DNA of 64,000 nucleotides, taken from the NCBI GenBank assembly GCA_021613335.1, contig JAJTWR010000051.1, positions 171,001 to 235,000 of the forward strand. Direction: 5' to 3'. A program made the translations under genes and the position numbers. This stretch comes from Whitmania pigra. Its lineage: Eukaryota > Annelida > Clitellata > Hirudinida > Haemopidae. How positions within the stretch are numbered: position 1 is the stretch's first letter; each line of letters starts with the position of its first letter. The notes beneath the pieces were generated by a model. The model was not told the DNA's origin, did no database searches, and saw nothing but the letters and a program-made list of their open reading frames with translations. Shown in pieces: positions 33,051 through 47,624 of the stretch.

Positions 33051-34206
33051 TGCCTATCGGTAAACTACCGATAGTGCGAATAATGATCCGATCCGATAAC
33101 CGATACGATTAGCTATGACACTCGTGTATTTAAGTAGTGAATTTTTAATATTCTTTAGAAATTTAATTTGAAAAATTTTGAGAGTAATTTCAAAATGAAG
33201 AAACTCTTAATTTTAATATGAAGGCTGCTCCTTTTTAGTATTGTCTTTGCATATTTAAAATTAAAGCAAGCCATGTGTGATCGAATACTTGTTGTTGTAG
33301 TGGAATAATAATTAATTTTATATAATATACGGTACCTTTTATTGTTACCTCTAGTAACGATGGATTAGGTTAGAGATCGCTCTCACTATTTTCTCATTCC
33401 ACTCCAATCTCTCTCCCAGTTATTCTCTCATACTTTCTGTAGTTTAGTTGTAGCAATAAACGAACATAGTAGCAAAGAGATATATAAGATGCAACACTTG
33501 TTAATATAGTAAATAATTTCTTTTTAATTTATTCAATTTAAGGATCAACAGCAAACACAAAACCTACTTCATCATTTGATCATCATATCCGTTTCGTCAT
33601 CACTCATGTCAACGATCTTTCAAGTGATCGAAAATGCAGGTTATCATCAAATTAAATAGACAAAAGTGGAAAGATAGCATACATTACAGCTTTGTATATT
33701 GCTTTTAATTCTTATTCATATTCACTGAATACATCATTTGTACGAGAGCTTTATTTTGTTTTAATGTAACTGATTTGATGTCGACTCAAAGTCAATGTTC
33801 TACTGAGATAAAACAAATTCCGTGCAGCAGCATTATGCAGTTAGTCGCACCCCTACATTAGTCTTCGGCTATTTTTTATTTGTTTTTTTTCCAAAATCTT
33901 TAATTATATAATTCAATTTATATAAATCAATTATATACAAACAAAATAAAAAAATTAATATGATAATTAATTTGTACAATATTTAAAATTGTCTAAAAGT
34001 TCGCAAAATAATCTCCTCTCGAACAACATCCCTTTCAAAATTTCAATCGTTTGTTGTCTGAGAACTCGATAAATTCGCACGTACGAACAAGGGTGAATGA
34101 TTACTTATTCCATTTCACAATTATAAATATTCAGACAGCTGACGATATTGTCACAAGAAGCTTAATTTATTTAAACTTAAGTAATTTATTTTCAAAAATT
34201 AATAAA
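33051..34206. other. Non-coding AT-rich stretch
   Basis: No exon-like frame or repeat identified on either strand. Confidence 0.35.
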
Positions 34207-34761
34207 CCTTTTTTTTTATTTATTCATTTATTTCAAAACAAATTGCAGGGTCATCTATGACCTCTTACGCAATTATATACAATGGTTTTAGGTGTTCACG
34301 ACTCGTGAATCACGAGAACAGAGTGCAACGATAAGAAGATTAAGTGATCACTTAATTAGGAGGTAATTATTGAGGTTAATGAGTGACAGGCAGGATTTGA
34401 AGCGAGAAAATGTTGAGGAATTAATGATGTCGGGGGGTAGAGAGTTCCAAGGTTTGACGACTCGGTTGATGAAGTGTTGCCTGTGTTTGGTGGATCATTG
34501 TTCTTGTCGTAGACGAAGGAATTGACCGCGAATTCTGGAAGCAAGAAACGAAGGGAATTCCGGAATTGTGCACTGAACAAGCCCGTGAACTATTTTATAG
34601 CAGATGCATAGGTCACTGACAAGCCGTCTATGTTCAAGAGTATTGAGTCTCAGTAGCCGTAATCTGGTATGGTAGGGCAGATATCTAAATCCGGGTATGG
34701 CTCTTGTAAACTATCTTTGGACACGTTCGATCTTTCGTACGAGCTGCTTGCTATGTGGGCT

Positions 34762-36000
34762 TCATATTGGGGAACAATATTCGAGGATAGGTCGGACATA
34801 AATGCAATATGCTCTGGTTAGAATTTGTCTGTGTCTTGTACGAAAGCATGTAAGGAGGAGTCTCAACCTCACAAATGCTTTATGAACAATGGTGTTAATG
34901 TGAGCTTTGTAGGTGAGTGTGTTATCAATGAGCACTCCAAGATCACGGGCGCTATCTGATAGAGGTAAGGTTTGTGAGGCAATTGTGTAGTTGCTTGATG
35001 AAGTCTTGATGGAAATTTGTATGCATTTTTCGGGAGCTAGCTGTAACTGCCATTTATTGCTCCATAGCACCAACTCGTTGATTGCACTTTGCAAGGAAGA
35101 GTTCTGAGGAGATGAAGATTTTGAGTAGAGTTTGATATCATCTGCAAATAATTTTAATTTGACAGATTTTTTAGCGAGTGTGTCGGCAACATCGTTTATA
35201 TAAATTAGGAACAGCGTAGGTCCGAGCACACTCCCTTGAAGCACACCAATGATTACATCGCCATTGATGGATAGGTGGCCGTTTATTTTGACCGATTGAG
35301 ATCGGTTTGATAGGAATGCTTCGAGCCACGAAAGCAGGCTGTCTGAGAATCCATAAGCCCGAAGTTTGATCAGGAGTTTTTGATGAGATACTGAATCGAA
35401 TGCCTTCCTGAAGTCAAAGTATATGATGTTCGTGCCCTGCTGCATTGACATTTACCAGTCGTTTGTGCATTCCATGAGGTTTGTGCATGCTGATCTGGAG
35501 TTAAGAAAGCCATGTTGTTCAGGTGATATAAGATTGTTGACTTGTAGGTATTTCAAGATGTCTTCGTTGAGCATCCGCTCCATTGCTCGACAGCAACAGG
35601 ATGTGAGCGATATAGGTCGGTAGTTCCTGGGGTCAGAACTGGCACCTTTTTTATGTATAGGGGTTATATGAGCAGATCTCCAATCATGGGGTAGTTTGTG
35701 CACATTGAAAGAGAAGCTGAAGATGTGGCAGAGTGGCAAACAGAGACCGGTAGCAAAATTTCTGAGGAAGTTATTTGTTATTGCATCAGGACCAGATGAG
35801 AGGGATGGCTTGAGATTGCGGAGTGTTTGGTAAGTACGGTCTGGAGTAAACGTTATTTGGGCAATTTTCTTGTTGGTACGAGAAGTTAAGATAGGAATTG
35901 AGCCATCCTCAGTTGTGAATACACTACAAAAATAGGTGTTAAAAATATTTGCCATTTCAATTGGATCTGAAGTGTAAGTTTCATCTTTTTTTTTGAGCAA
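34762..36000 (-). pseudogene. CR1-like LINE: reverse transcriptase, interrupted by one stop
   Basis: First frame (36000-35452): PDAITNNFLRNF, DPRNYRPISLTS, QHGFLNSRSACTNLM. After an in-frame TAA at 35452-35454 the same frame continues (35451-34762) with YFDFRKAFDSVSH, LQGSVLGPTLFLIYIND, FADDIKLY and RPILEYCSPI. All catalytic aspartates are present (FDFRKAFD, FADD). The thumb is cut by a stop at 34762, with decayed coding sequence below it. Confidence 0.85.
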
Positions 36001-36036
36001 TTTTATTAATCATCAAAATGAACAAAACAAATCAAA

Positions 36037-37122
36037 TTATATATTATCTTGGTTTTTTAATTCCTGTAATGGGTTGTGTGTCGATAACTTTCTGTTCATA
36101 AAGCGGTAGAAATGTCCCAAATCTCCGGATGATGCAAGCCTACTCTCTTGTAAATTGTGGTGGTCTTTAAGGATTTTTTTGAGATTTCTTGAAAGCCTAT
36201 CGAAGAGATTTTTGTCCTCAATCCTCCCACCTAAATGCCATTTACGGAAGGCAAAAAGTTTCATTCTCTGGGCCTTTAAAATGAAGTCACGGTATAATGG
36301 TTTTGTCGTTCCAGTGGCATTGATGGGACGGTCACGTTCAGGAGTAATCCTATCAATGGCATTCTGCACAATATTTAAAAACATTCTCCTGCAGTCGTCA
36401 ACAGAAAGGCAATATTGAAATAGGTCATTCCAGTTGATTTCACAAAAGTAATTATTGAGATCTCGATAACCTGATTTGGTTATGTGTTTATAGTTTTGAC
36501 AACAGAGCATAGTCGATTGCCTTGGGAGGTTTGTTTTAAAAACTATGGTGTTGTGGTCACTCTGAGCAATTGGGGGCATCATTTCAATCTGCGATAGAAA
36601 GCATGCATCATTCGAGAGGAGTAGATCCAGGATGTTTGACTGTCGAGTTGGAAATTCAACAAATTCATGTATTCCCATTTCATCTATGAAGTTGGTAAAT
36701 AAGTTGTATATTTCATTATCGGGATGAGAGCAGTCTTTCCAGTTCATATCAGGAAGATTAAAGTCACCCATAATACATACTAGTTTTGTATTATTGCATA
36801 AGTGGGTGAGACATTGGGTGCTCTTTAGAGTGTAATCTACAGATTCAGAATTAAACCCTCCTGGTCTGTAGTAGATTATGGCCCTGCAGGTTGAACTGAC
36901 AGTGTAAATATCAACACACACCAATTCAATATGGTTATACTCAGGTGGAATTGGGATTTGTCTCACTCTAAGATTCTTCTTAACAATGAAGGCCACACCA
37001 CCACCACGAGAACCTCTATCGTAACGAAAAGCTTGATATTCTATAGGGAGAAATAATCCATCTGGTTCATGATTTAGCCATGTTTCAACCAAACCAAAAA
37101 TCTCTAGGTCACGAGTCTTCAA
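36037..37122 (-). CDS. CR1-like LINE: apurinic-type endonuclease domain
   Basis: 361 residues. Seen: VETWLNHE (12-19), SRGGGVAFIVKKNL, the central GDFNLPDMNW, LDLLLSN and the closing SDHNTIVF, which are the metal-binding and catalytic landmarks of the LINE endonuclease that nicks target DNA. Ends at a stop (36037) inside what should be the linker to the reverse transcriptase. The initiator is unknown; the frame simply opens near 37122. Confidence 0.85.
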   Translation of the reverse strand: MKTRDLEIFGLVETWLNHEPDGLFLPIEYQAFRYDRGSRGGGVAFIVKKNLRVRQIPIPPEYNHIELVCVDIYTVSSTCRAIIYYRPGGFNSESVDYTLKSTQCLTHLCNNTKLVCIMGDFNLPDMNWKDCSHPDNEIYNLFTNFIDEMGIHEFVEFPTRQSNILDLLLSNDACFLSQIEMMPPIAQSDHNTIVFKTNLPRQSTMLCCQNYKHITKSGYRDLNNYFCEINWNDLFQYCLSVDDCRRMFLNIVQNAIDRITPERDRPINATGTTKPLYRDFILKAQRMKLFAFRKWHLGGRIEDKNLFDRLSRNLKKILKDHHNLQESRLASSGDLGHFYRFMNRKLSTHNPLQELKNQDNI

Positions 37123-37140
37123 AAATAAAGCAAATTCTTC

Positions 37141-37366
37141 TCTTTACTTACAATGCTTCGGATGTTTGTAAACGCCCAGGCCTTTGATTCATTTCCGAAA
37201 GGGCTGAATGTTGACTCTTTGCATCAAGTGTTTGCTAACAGAAGTAATGATTGGATGAAAAAGTCCACTGTTAAACAAATCAATCAATCAGTGCCTTCAT
37301 CAATCATTCACCATTTTGACTGTTCTTCGATTAAAAGTAGCCCGTGAATTCTTAGTGTTACAAGCA
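37141..37366. other. Short spacer 5' of the CR1-like LINE
   Basis: Probably more decayed LINE sequence on the minus strand. No motif recognised. Confidence 0.35.
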
Positions 37367-37452
37367 TTACAATCGCAGTTTATTTATTTATTTATTTATT
37401 TATTATAGTCCGTTGCATAACTGAGATGATTTGGACTTTTTTACAATCGCAG
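37367..37452 (-). mobile_element. 62-bp dead-on-arrival copy of the I-like LINE with target duplication
   Basis: TTACAATCGCAG at 37367-37378 and again at 37441-37452 bound 62 bases holding the AAATA-type tail and AGTCCGTTGCATAACT, the same 3' end as at 27605-27680. An extreme 5' truncation. Confidence 0.9.
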
Positions 37453-37714
37453 AATCATCAGTTGTTTTTAACTGATTCATCATAATCATTATCATCATCA
37501 TCATAACAGCTATTAATACTACAATTAATTAATCATCGTAGATGCATGCGAGTCTCATAATGGTTGATGTTGTTGTTGCAAGGCAGGATTATTATTCCTA
37601 ATTAATTGCTCTCGTTGTCTCGGGAGTTCGTCAAAAGAGCTCCATCCATCGCTGCCTCCCAAGAGGGCGCCAACAATTTTTGTCTGTTATGTTTGCACGG
37701 ACAACATCCAAATA

Positions 37715-39963
<2,249 letters not shown>

Positions 39964-40382
39964 TGTTGCGTACGTAACTGCAACATAAAACTAACATAGA
40001 TTTATTAACAAACACGAGATAGAGTCCGGAGACAAGCGTCGAGAGCCCATCGAGACAAGAGCCGATGCGGCCAAGCGGAAACGAGGAACGAGTCAAAACC
40101 AAGCGAAGTTGGAGACGAACGAGGCGAGCTGTTGAGAGTCTCCTGCTGTTGTTTAAATAGACTTTCGCTAGGACTTCTAACAAAGGAGTCCACTGCTATG
40201 CGCTGAGTCACTGTTGCTGTCCTGCAGGTTTGTGGCCTGGCGGAGTTGTGGGCCGAAGTTCTGTGCCCGACGTTCCTAGTGTTGTGTGCCTGGAGTTTGT
40301 GTGTGATGATGCAAGTAGGATGAAGTTCAGTGTCCAACACCAGTCACTGACGAAGCTGCGAATGGGCCACACGGAGCAACCA
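39964..40382 (-). repeat. Probable solo LTR
   Basis: Begins TGTTGCGTACGTAAC and ends GGAGCAACCA, so TGTTGC/GCAACC(A) ends are nearly inverted. On the minus strand it has TATTTAAAC mid-way and AATAAA close to the right end, as an LTR promoter and poly(A) signal would be placed. No clear target duplication was seen and the end has decayed, so this is moderate support. Confidence 0.5.
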
Positions 40383-42310
40383 TGTTAGAGGAATTATGCA
40401 AATTGAAAAATTTATTTGCGCACAACTGCCATAATTTCGTCGTTACTAAACAGATAATTTATCCCCAAATTGGCATTTCCATCAACACGTGGCAAAATGT
40501 CTCGATATATCCGTGTACATAACAGCAATGAGATTGACGAGACAAGTGCTTCACCATATTGTCTTCCCTGCAATTTTTTACTTTGATTGGAATTTTCATT
40601 AAAAGTTTGCAAATCATTTGACATTGATGGCGTTTTGCCTCATAATATTGGAAATGTCATTTAAGCATTTGTTCCAACATTTTGGTAAAGGATTATTCCC
40701 ATCATTTTTGCTATCAAGAATACTCTTAGGAAGCCAATAAGAGCCAACTAAAATCTAATCTAGCTGCTTGATCATGGAGTCTCAACATTGGAGGAGCCAC
40801 CGACCAATCCTAATGAATTTCACATTGGTCTTTGTGCTTTGCATAAGCATCAGAATAGATTTTACCATCAAAGCTACCAGAGCAATTGGAGCCAATTGGA
40901 GCAGTTTGACCTGATGGAAAGAGTTCAAAAGTGGCTCATGATCATTAACAGGACTTTGATGAGATCAGTTAATTTTAAGCTCAATTTAGGAATCAGTCAA
41001 TTGAAGACTCTAGTTCCTTGAATTATATTTCTAAGCCTTTGCATTTTTCAATTTGTTATAATTAATATTGTTTGAGTGTAACATCTATATTTGTAGCAAA
41101 TTTTTGGCTTTACTTTAGTTTTAATTTGTTGATTGTGGAGTTTTGGGAACATCACATATGGGATTGTATCACACATTTCCTGGCAATTCCTAGCTAAGCA
41201 TTATTACAACCAAATAATCTCTAATTTCATGATTTAGGAATGGCTCAGAATATTGTAAATTAAATTTAAACAACATCTAGTTTGTTAATAATTTCAACAA
41301 ACATGTACAAAATTATATTCCAATATGTATAATCCCCTCTAATCCTCTCTTAAATAGAACTTGTGATCTTGTCTTTTAGAATTTTTTTACTCAAGATTAC
41401 AGCACGGAGGTGTATGTTCTGGAAAAACTAAGGAATTTATTCAGTTTGAACTTTCTTCACAGGATTTCAGTTCATGCTTATAACACAGTCTTCACCACGT
41501 TGGCAAGCAGCCCTAATGAAATCTCTGGCACGGATATTTAAGAGTCTCCTAAAATATTAAATTTAAGGTGCAATTTAAGGATGTCCTGAATCTTAAAATC
41601 AAGGACAAAGTACTGTTAAATCACTGAATGGTATTCTACTTCTAAAATTTTGATTTTGTTGACTTTTTCTCTAGTTGCCTCTGCCTTCCTTTTCTTTTCC
41701 TGAATTGTGTCTTTTCATCCAGCCTTTGGCTTAGGTCCCCAGTACTTTGTAGGATTGATCTGCCACCTGCGACCATTCCTTCTCGAAGATGGATTAGCAT
41801 CTGGATGGGGAGTGAAGTTTGCCTCAAATTTTATTTCCTGTTTCAAGATGTTGTAAGCAACTGAGCCTTCTTTATAACGGCTTTCACTGACTGGATTGTC
41901 CTTTACCCAGCATCTCACTGAGCGACAGGTTTGTTTACCTTTATTAAACAAAATAAATTTATTTTTAAAAACAACCGGCTGTTTTTAAATATTGTAAAAA
42001 AAAATAATCAAATTTAAAAACAGAATTTACAGTTTATAATTATTCTGCTTTAAAGATTGTAGCTTGTAGTACATCTTTGGTTTCTTGTGAGCAGGCGACA
42101 CGACTGTAGATGAGTAGTCTGGTGGATTAATCGGCAATTAAGAATTAATTAATGCTTAAGGCATGGAGGCAGCTCTAAATCCTTACGTTCTTGCAATGTT
42201 AGCCTCGGATTTTGAAAATCTTGTAGTGGGGAGGCTTAATAATGGTCGATTTTATTTTATTAAATAGGTTTTTCATAATTGATAAATTATTTTTAGTACT
42301 TATTTTTTAG
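40383..42310. other. Upstream region of LRR gene 2
   Basis: Contains an open minus-strand stretch 41715-41951 (KYWGPKPKAG near its end), followed in another frame by a lysine/arginine-rich end to 41642. It has no domain I recognise and may be a decayed exon. A plus-strand frame at 40788-41021 (VQKWLMIINRTL) is also unexplained. One or more 5' exons of the LRR gene may lie here. Confidence 0.35.
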
Positions 42311-44494
42311 ATTTACGCGTTGGCTTGCGCCCATATTTTTTCAATTTGCTCCAATTTGGTAGCAATAATCCAAGATGTCTCATAAATCCTCTCAGCCTGC
42401 GGAGTTGCTTACCGCATCAAAAGCGTCTCAAGTGGATAAACATAATGCTACAACTTAACAGTTGGGATCGCGAAATAATATCTGAAGACGAGATGATGGA
42501 AATGCTTCAACAAACTAATGGACTACATTCGTTAACTTTTGCAATTGACCACTTAAGTCAAAATTTAGCTGACATGATAAGCAGCACAAGCAGAAAGTTA
42601 AGAAGGTTGCTCATAAAATATAATACCAGGTGAGGTTCATATTTACTCATATTTTCATGTAAGCTTTGAGCTAAGTACTTAAATATTTACTTTATATCTT
42701 GATGTTATTTTGTAGGAATTTTCTTTTTATCCATTATTCCCCTCTACTTATGTTTTCAGGGATAATGGATTAATTATCAGAAATTTTAATGAATTAGAAA
42801 TCTTAGCATTAAAGAGAAATGAGTGGAGCCAAGATGAAGATACTGGTCTAATTATAAGATTCTCTGAGAGTCGTAAATTGTCATTTCTGGACATTGATGG
42901 AGAACTCATATCCAATGAGTTTTTGGAAGGCATGAAAGATTTAAAAATGAAAGTTGTTAGATTTTCTAACATTCAAAATCTTACCATGGCATCACTCTGT
43001 GAAGTCCTGAGAACTATGAAACTTCAGTTTGTTTCCACTCGCAATAATAATGAAATTTACCTCTTTTCAAACTTTTTATTTATTAATGCAGGCATTTATC
43101 CCTAAATAACATGAGGAACCTCAGCATTGAAATAGTACAAATAGCCATAAACCTAGAACTGGATCTGTTAGATATATCTGATAATAAAATAAATTGGTGA
43201 GAAAAAAATATAACTTTGAACTTATGAACACATACTAAATTAAATTGTTTGATTTGAGGAACCCAAATAACTTGAGTGTAGAACCACAAAAAGTGGTATC
43301 AAGGTTGTTTTTGTTTGGCTTGCGTTGCAGATATAGCCACAATGGATTCACTAAAGTTGCCCATCAAGTTGGTTGATAAAGACAAATTACACTTATTATT
43401 GCTATGTTAAAGTTTGGTGTAACTGAATGTCAATTTTTCACAAAAAGGTTTATAGTGAGAAGAATAATGCAATTGGCATCCACAATTTTATGGAAATAGT
43501 CCCAGAAATATATGATAAGACACACCTAAAGTTTTATTATCTAGAGGATGACATAGAATCTCTCATGACGGTCTCTGATCAATACATAGAAAAATTAGAA
43601 GAGGTGAAATCATTTTGCAGGTTAACTTGCATTTGCAATAACTTATTTTGTTTTCTATAGCTTTTGAAGGATGCCCTGATTGTTAGTTTTACCTGCCATT
43701 CGGTAAGACAAACAGTTGCTTGGTACATGGAATGTCAAAGGTGTACCACACAAATGCTGGTGTTAGTCATTAGATACAGTTATTTAGCTTATTAAATTAA
43801 ATGGTTATGATTATTAAATTAAATCATTAAACATTGAATTCAGTGACATCGCGGGTATATTAAGTTCCATAAGTGACTACGACAAAGATGTGGTAAAACT
43901 TTCATATTTACTTACCAGTCTGATGCATAATAATGATTTTTGATGAGTTCAAATTTGTTTCTGTAGATGAATCATAGTTATGACCTCAATGTCATGGTTA
44001 GAAAATTGTAACTGAATTGTTGAGAATAATTAAGAATTGAATAACTTCAAGTTAACTCATATCAATATTAACTCAATAACTCAATCAATTTCTTGTCGGA
44101 TTAATGAATATTGGTCATTTGCAAAACTGTTTTAGTTTCGGAACACAAAAATGATTCAAGCGACGCTGAGTTTCTTAACGCTCAATAGAGAAAAATCACA
44201 TACATTCAGATTCTTGGAAAAGATTCTGGCTGCAATAGCCAGACATTGCAATTTTGATGATGCAATTTTGACTGGAGCAATAGTTGAGGTATAAAAGTTT
44301 ACATTCATGCTATTTCATGAAAACAAATTAAATTCAATAAAGTAGATATTTGCAGAATTTAAGTTTGTTTTTTTGGTTTTTTGCTTAATATTTCTTGTTT
44401 TCAGTTTTCCAAAAATTCGTTACACAACAATTATTTTGACGAAGGAATCAGAGCTCAGATAAATGATGTTCTCCAAAAAATCAAGCAGCATTGA
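42311..44494 (+). CDS. Leucine-rich-repeat protein, 3' part (LRR gene 2)
   Basis: Seven exons with agreeing phases: 42311-42629, 42760-43026, 43092-43196, 43456-43620, 43844-43892, 44136-44288, 44405-44494. Together they encode 381 residues from the first complete codon to TGA. The first exon enters in phase 1, so at least one upstream exon is missing. Seen: LRR-like LSFLDIDGELI, HLSLNNMRNLS and LLDISDNKI, then helical segments (FRFLEKILAAIARHC, IRAQINDVLQKIKQH). Layout matches LRR gene 1: leucine-rich repeats in front, charged helical tail, many small exons. I see no catalytic motif. A piece at 43330-43370 with an acceptor was left out because it would create a stop. Confidence 0.65.
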
Positions 44495-45029
44495 TTACTT
44501 AAATAACTTACATTTGCTTTGTTTAAAGATGTTTTAACTGTTTGTTTCTGTTTAAAAATGTTTTAAAATATGAAATCTTTTTAATTAAAAATAATATTTC
44601 ATAAAATGATAAAATAATAATAATAAACATCTAATAAATAATAACAATAATTAATAATAATTTTTTATTTATTTTATTAGATAAACACCACTTTAACTGT
44701 GAAGCCCCAAAGAATCCTCGGATGGGTGACCCTGTCTTCAAGCCTTTCGGCCCTGATCTCCTGATGCTCTTTGGGATTGGACTGCTGCTGGGTCGTTCCT
44801 ATCCGCCACCAAACATCTAACAATTCTTGTACTTCATTCTTTTCACTCTTCGTTCCCAACTATCAACGAAATGAGAATCGGTCTCCTGTTGTATGTTTTA
44901 CAAAGGCCTCCGCGTGCGCAGACTTGACAGGAAACATGCTTCAGCCTCTATTGAGGGTCCGGCTTGGGAGAGGGACTTCACATTCTGCTATTGGCTGTGG
45001 ATTGGAGCCATGCCATTGGCTGCAGTTTG
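44495..45029. other. Intergenic; AT microsatellite and retroelement 3' tail region
   Basis: AATAAT-type runs at 44590-44690 are followed by GC-richer sequence (AACCCTCGG-like, around 44700-45000) that is probably the 3' untranslated part of the minus-strand retroelement relic to the right. Confidence 0.4.
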
Positions 45030-46130
45030 AAGCCACGCTATTAGCGGTCTCTTTTTGACCATAACCAATTAGAGGCAATTTTGGCTGCTTCTGACGTTCT
45101 TTTCATGGTCCTGCTTCTCTCCTTGTTTGGCAGGCCAATTTCTCTGAGAAATGTGAAGCTTGACCATCTAACCAGTCCTCGTGCTCCAACTTCGATGGCG
45201 AAGAAGTGCACCTTATATCCTTTGTCTGTGAGGTCCATCGTCAGCTCCGAATACTTTTCTGAAGTCCCAAGGGACTGTCAAGGGACTTGTGTGCAGGTTA
45301 GACGAATGGGTTACGTGCCTGCATATGGCGGTAATGGCAACAGTTGTAATGTGTCGTGTTCGAAATCCAGCCTGCACTGCCGCCAGCGCCCCTGGGAAGG
45401 AGCGCTATATAAATGGTTACAAGAAGCGCCTCTGACACTATGCATATGGCGCTATATAAATGAAGTTACAAGATGATGGTATCTGTCTTAATGGATGTCA
45501 GCACAGTGTCTGATCTGTGTCCGCTTTCCTAGATCACCTATGTCTTTTCCCTCCTGTGTCGGTGAAGGTCACCCAATTGTTTGCATTCTCGAGATTTCTC
45601 CTTGGAATCTTGCACTTGTTGCTGGCATATTGTGATGCACCTTCTCACAGGAAGTACATCCTCATTTGTTTGACATGCTCGCGAGCGTTCGCCTTTGAAC
45701 AGGCCTCCTCCATTGCTGTAACTACTACTTCCAGAACCTGGTTATGCAGCCATGTGTACCAACATTGGGCTAAGGCATGTCTGCAACTTGAAAGGACATG
45801 CCGAAGCGTCTGGACTTCTCCATACAGTGCACATTTGACGTCCTCCACCATTCTTCACCTTCAGGAGAGGACCTTCTGATCGCAAGAGCCCATCAGAGCG
45901 GTGGCATGCTCCACAGGTCGTTCCATGTAAACGTCCTCTGCAAGGCATCATTCCTAGTCGTCCACTGTCAAATGATGCACCTCTCTAACACCTCCACTGT
46001 AGGCAAGCTGATTTCGTACATTGTCAATGGCCAACCAAAGGACATCCTGCACCATTCAAGCAGCTCGTTCAGTTTTCATTCAGGCTATTCTGAACTGTCT
46101 GCTTCTCGTTCATTAATAAGGTTATTTTAA
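45030..46130 (-). pseudogene. Retroelement polyprotein C-terminal relic
   Basis: Minus-strand frames carry TLRHVLSSCRHALAQCWYTW followed by HNQVLEVVVTAM, and nearer the 3' end FAIEVGARGLVRWS with LREIGLPNKERSR and SNWLWSKRD. This order (a C..H zinc-like RHVLSSC box, then EVG.RG, then a W.W.R end) recurs at the C terminus of a group of animal reverse-transcriptase-like proteins. The middle is interrupted by an L2-like repeat. Broken by many shifts; the exact clade is not assignable. Confidence 0.55.
45395..45473 (+). repeat. L2/V-SINE-like 3' tail, duplicated GCGCTATATAAATG
   Basis: GGAGCGCTATATAAATGG at ~45400 and ATGGCGCTATATAAATGAAG at ~45450 match the ending of L2-type LINEs and SINEs. 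The two copies ~50 bases apart suggest a tail duplication. Confidence 0.55.
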
Positions 46131-46214
46131 TTGAAGACGTGTAGAAACTTAGACCTATCTGCGATCTGGCGCTGAGGGTCCCTGCTGCGTTGAGAAGGAT
46201 CTGCATCGCCAACA

Positions 46215-47431
46215 CAAAAAAAACAATATATATAAGTATAATAAGAATAATGATTAGAATAATTCTAATGATAACAAGTTTAAGACTTAAGTGTAAAAGT
46301 ATACTAAGAATATTGACTAGAATAATTCTTTGAATAATAAGTTTAAGATTAACAATAATAATAAAAATAAATACAACAAGAATAATAACGATGTTATGTG
46401 CAATAAGTATAATAAGAATAATTAGATAGATTATTTCTAAGAATATTAATTACAACATGAATAATAAGAATAATAAGTAGAATAATTCTAGGAATAATTA
46501 TTTTTCGAACAATTGTAATGAGAATAGTAAGAATAACAAGAATAATAAATATAATGATAAGAATAATAGCAGGAATAGTAATTAAAATAATGATGATAAT
46601 AAATATAACATGTATGTTAAGAATTATAAATTGTGTAATAAGTATAATAAGAAAAATGTTTATGATAATTCTAATCATGATAAGATTAACAATATTAACA
46701 ATTGAAAATAATAGTATCAAAAGTAATATTTACAATGAAAATAATAATATTAAGTGGAATAAGTATAATAAGAATAATGATTAGAATAATTCAAATACTA
46801 ATAAGTTTAAGACTATCAATAATATTAATTACAATATAAATAATAGGAATATTAAGTACAAATAAGCATAATAAAAATAATAAATAAAATAATTCTAAGA
46901 ATAATAAGTTTAATAAAAATGAAAATAATAAGAATAACAACAATAATAATGTAATAAGTATAATGAGAAAATAATTATAATAATTTTAATAAGTTTAGGA
47001 TAAACAGTATTAATGAAATTAATAAGAATAACAACAATAACAAGAATAATAATTATAACAAGAATAACAATGTATAAATAATACTTATGCATTTACTGTT
47101 TTAATAATAAGAATATTACATGCAATAAGTATAATAAGATTAATAAACACAATAATTCTAAGAATAATAAATACAACATAAATAATAAGAATGTTAAGTG
47201 TAACAAGAATATGAAGATTAATAATTACGATAATTGAAATATTAAGAATATTAATTACAAAAAGTATTATAGGAATATTAAGTGTAATAATTATATTAAG
47301 AATAATTATATTATAATTATATATGAAATATTATATTATTATTACATTCTTTATTACAATGTAATAGTTATATTAAGTATAATTATTAGAATAATTCTAA
47401 GAAAAATAATTGCAATAAGAATAATAAGTAT
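46215..47431 (+). repeat. Degenerate AT array (ATAAGAATAAT family), left part
   Basis: Irregular units of AAGTATAATAAGAATAAT, a decayed TAA-type array. It continues after the LTR element at 51832. Isoleucine-rich frames are artefacts. Confidence 0.85.
47427..47431 (+). repeat. Target duplication AGTAT, left
   Basis: AGTAT at 47427-47431 and again at 51832-51836 exactly flank the LTR element. Confidence 0.85.
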
Positions 47432-47607
47432 TGTTATGTACTTGACAGGCAGCCTCAGAGAGAGAGGGAGATAGAAAGATAGCAAAGCAACCGGACTTTA
47501 TTTCACAATCATAATAATATACACTATATTGGACTAGCGTTCCAAAGACGCTGTATTGTAATTATATTGCCCTGAGACAATAATATAATTTTACAATCAT
47601 CCCAACA

Positions 47608-47617
47608 CCTCCCTCCT
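47608..47617 (-). promoter_or_regulatory. Polypurine tract of the Mag-like element
   Basis: AGGAGGGAGG on the minus strand directly abuts the 3' LTR, the usual second-strand primer. Confidence 0.85.
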
Positions 47618-47624
47618 AAGACTG

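Larger units (their letters stand above)
34207..37140 (-). mobile_element. CR1-like LINE (endonuclease + reverse transcriptase)
   Basis: Reads from ~37140 to a tail of AAATAAATGAATAAATAAA at ~34207. Carries an endonuclease frame and two reverse transcriptase frames in correct order, split by one in-frame stop (35452-35454) and a broken junction at 36001-36036. No ORF1 is seen upstream, so the 5' end is truncated. Dead but fairly recent. Confidence 0.85.

Noticed and set aside
43328..43370. Possible extra exon of LRR gene 2 (acceptor TTGCAG)
   Set aside because: Joining it to the previous exon gives an immediate stop, whereas skipping it keeps all phases.
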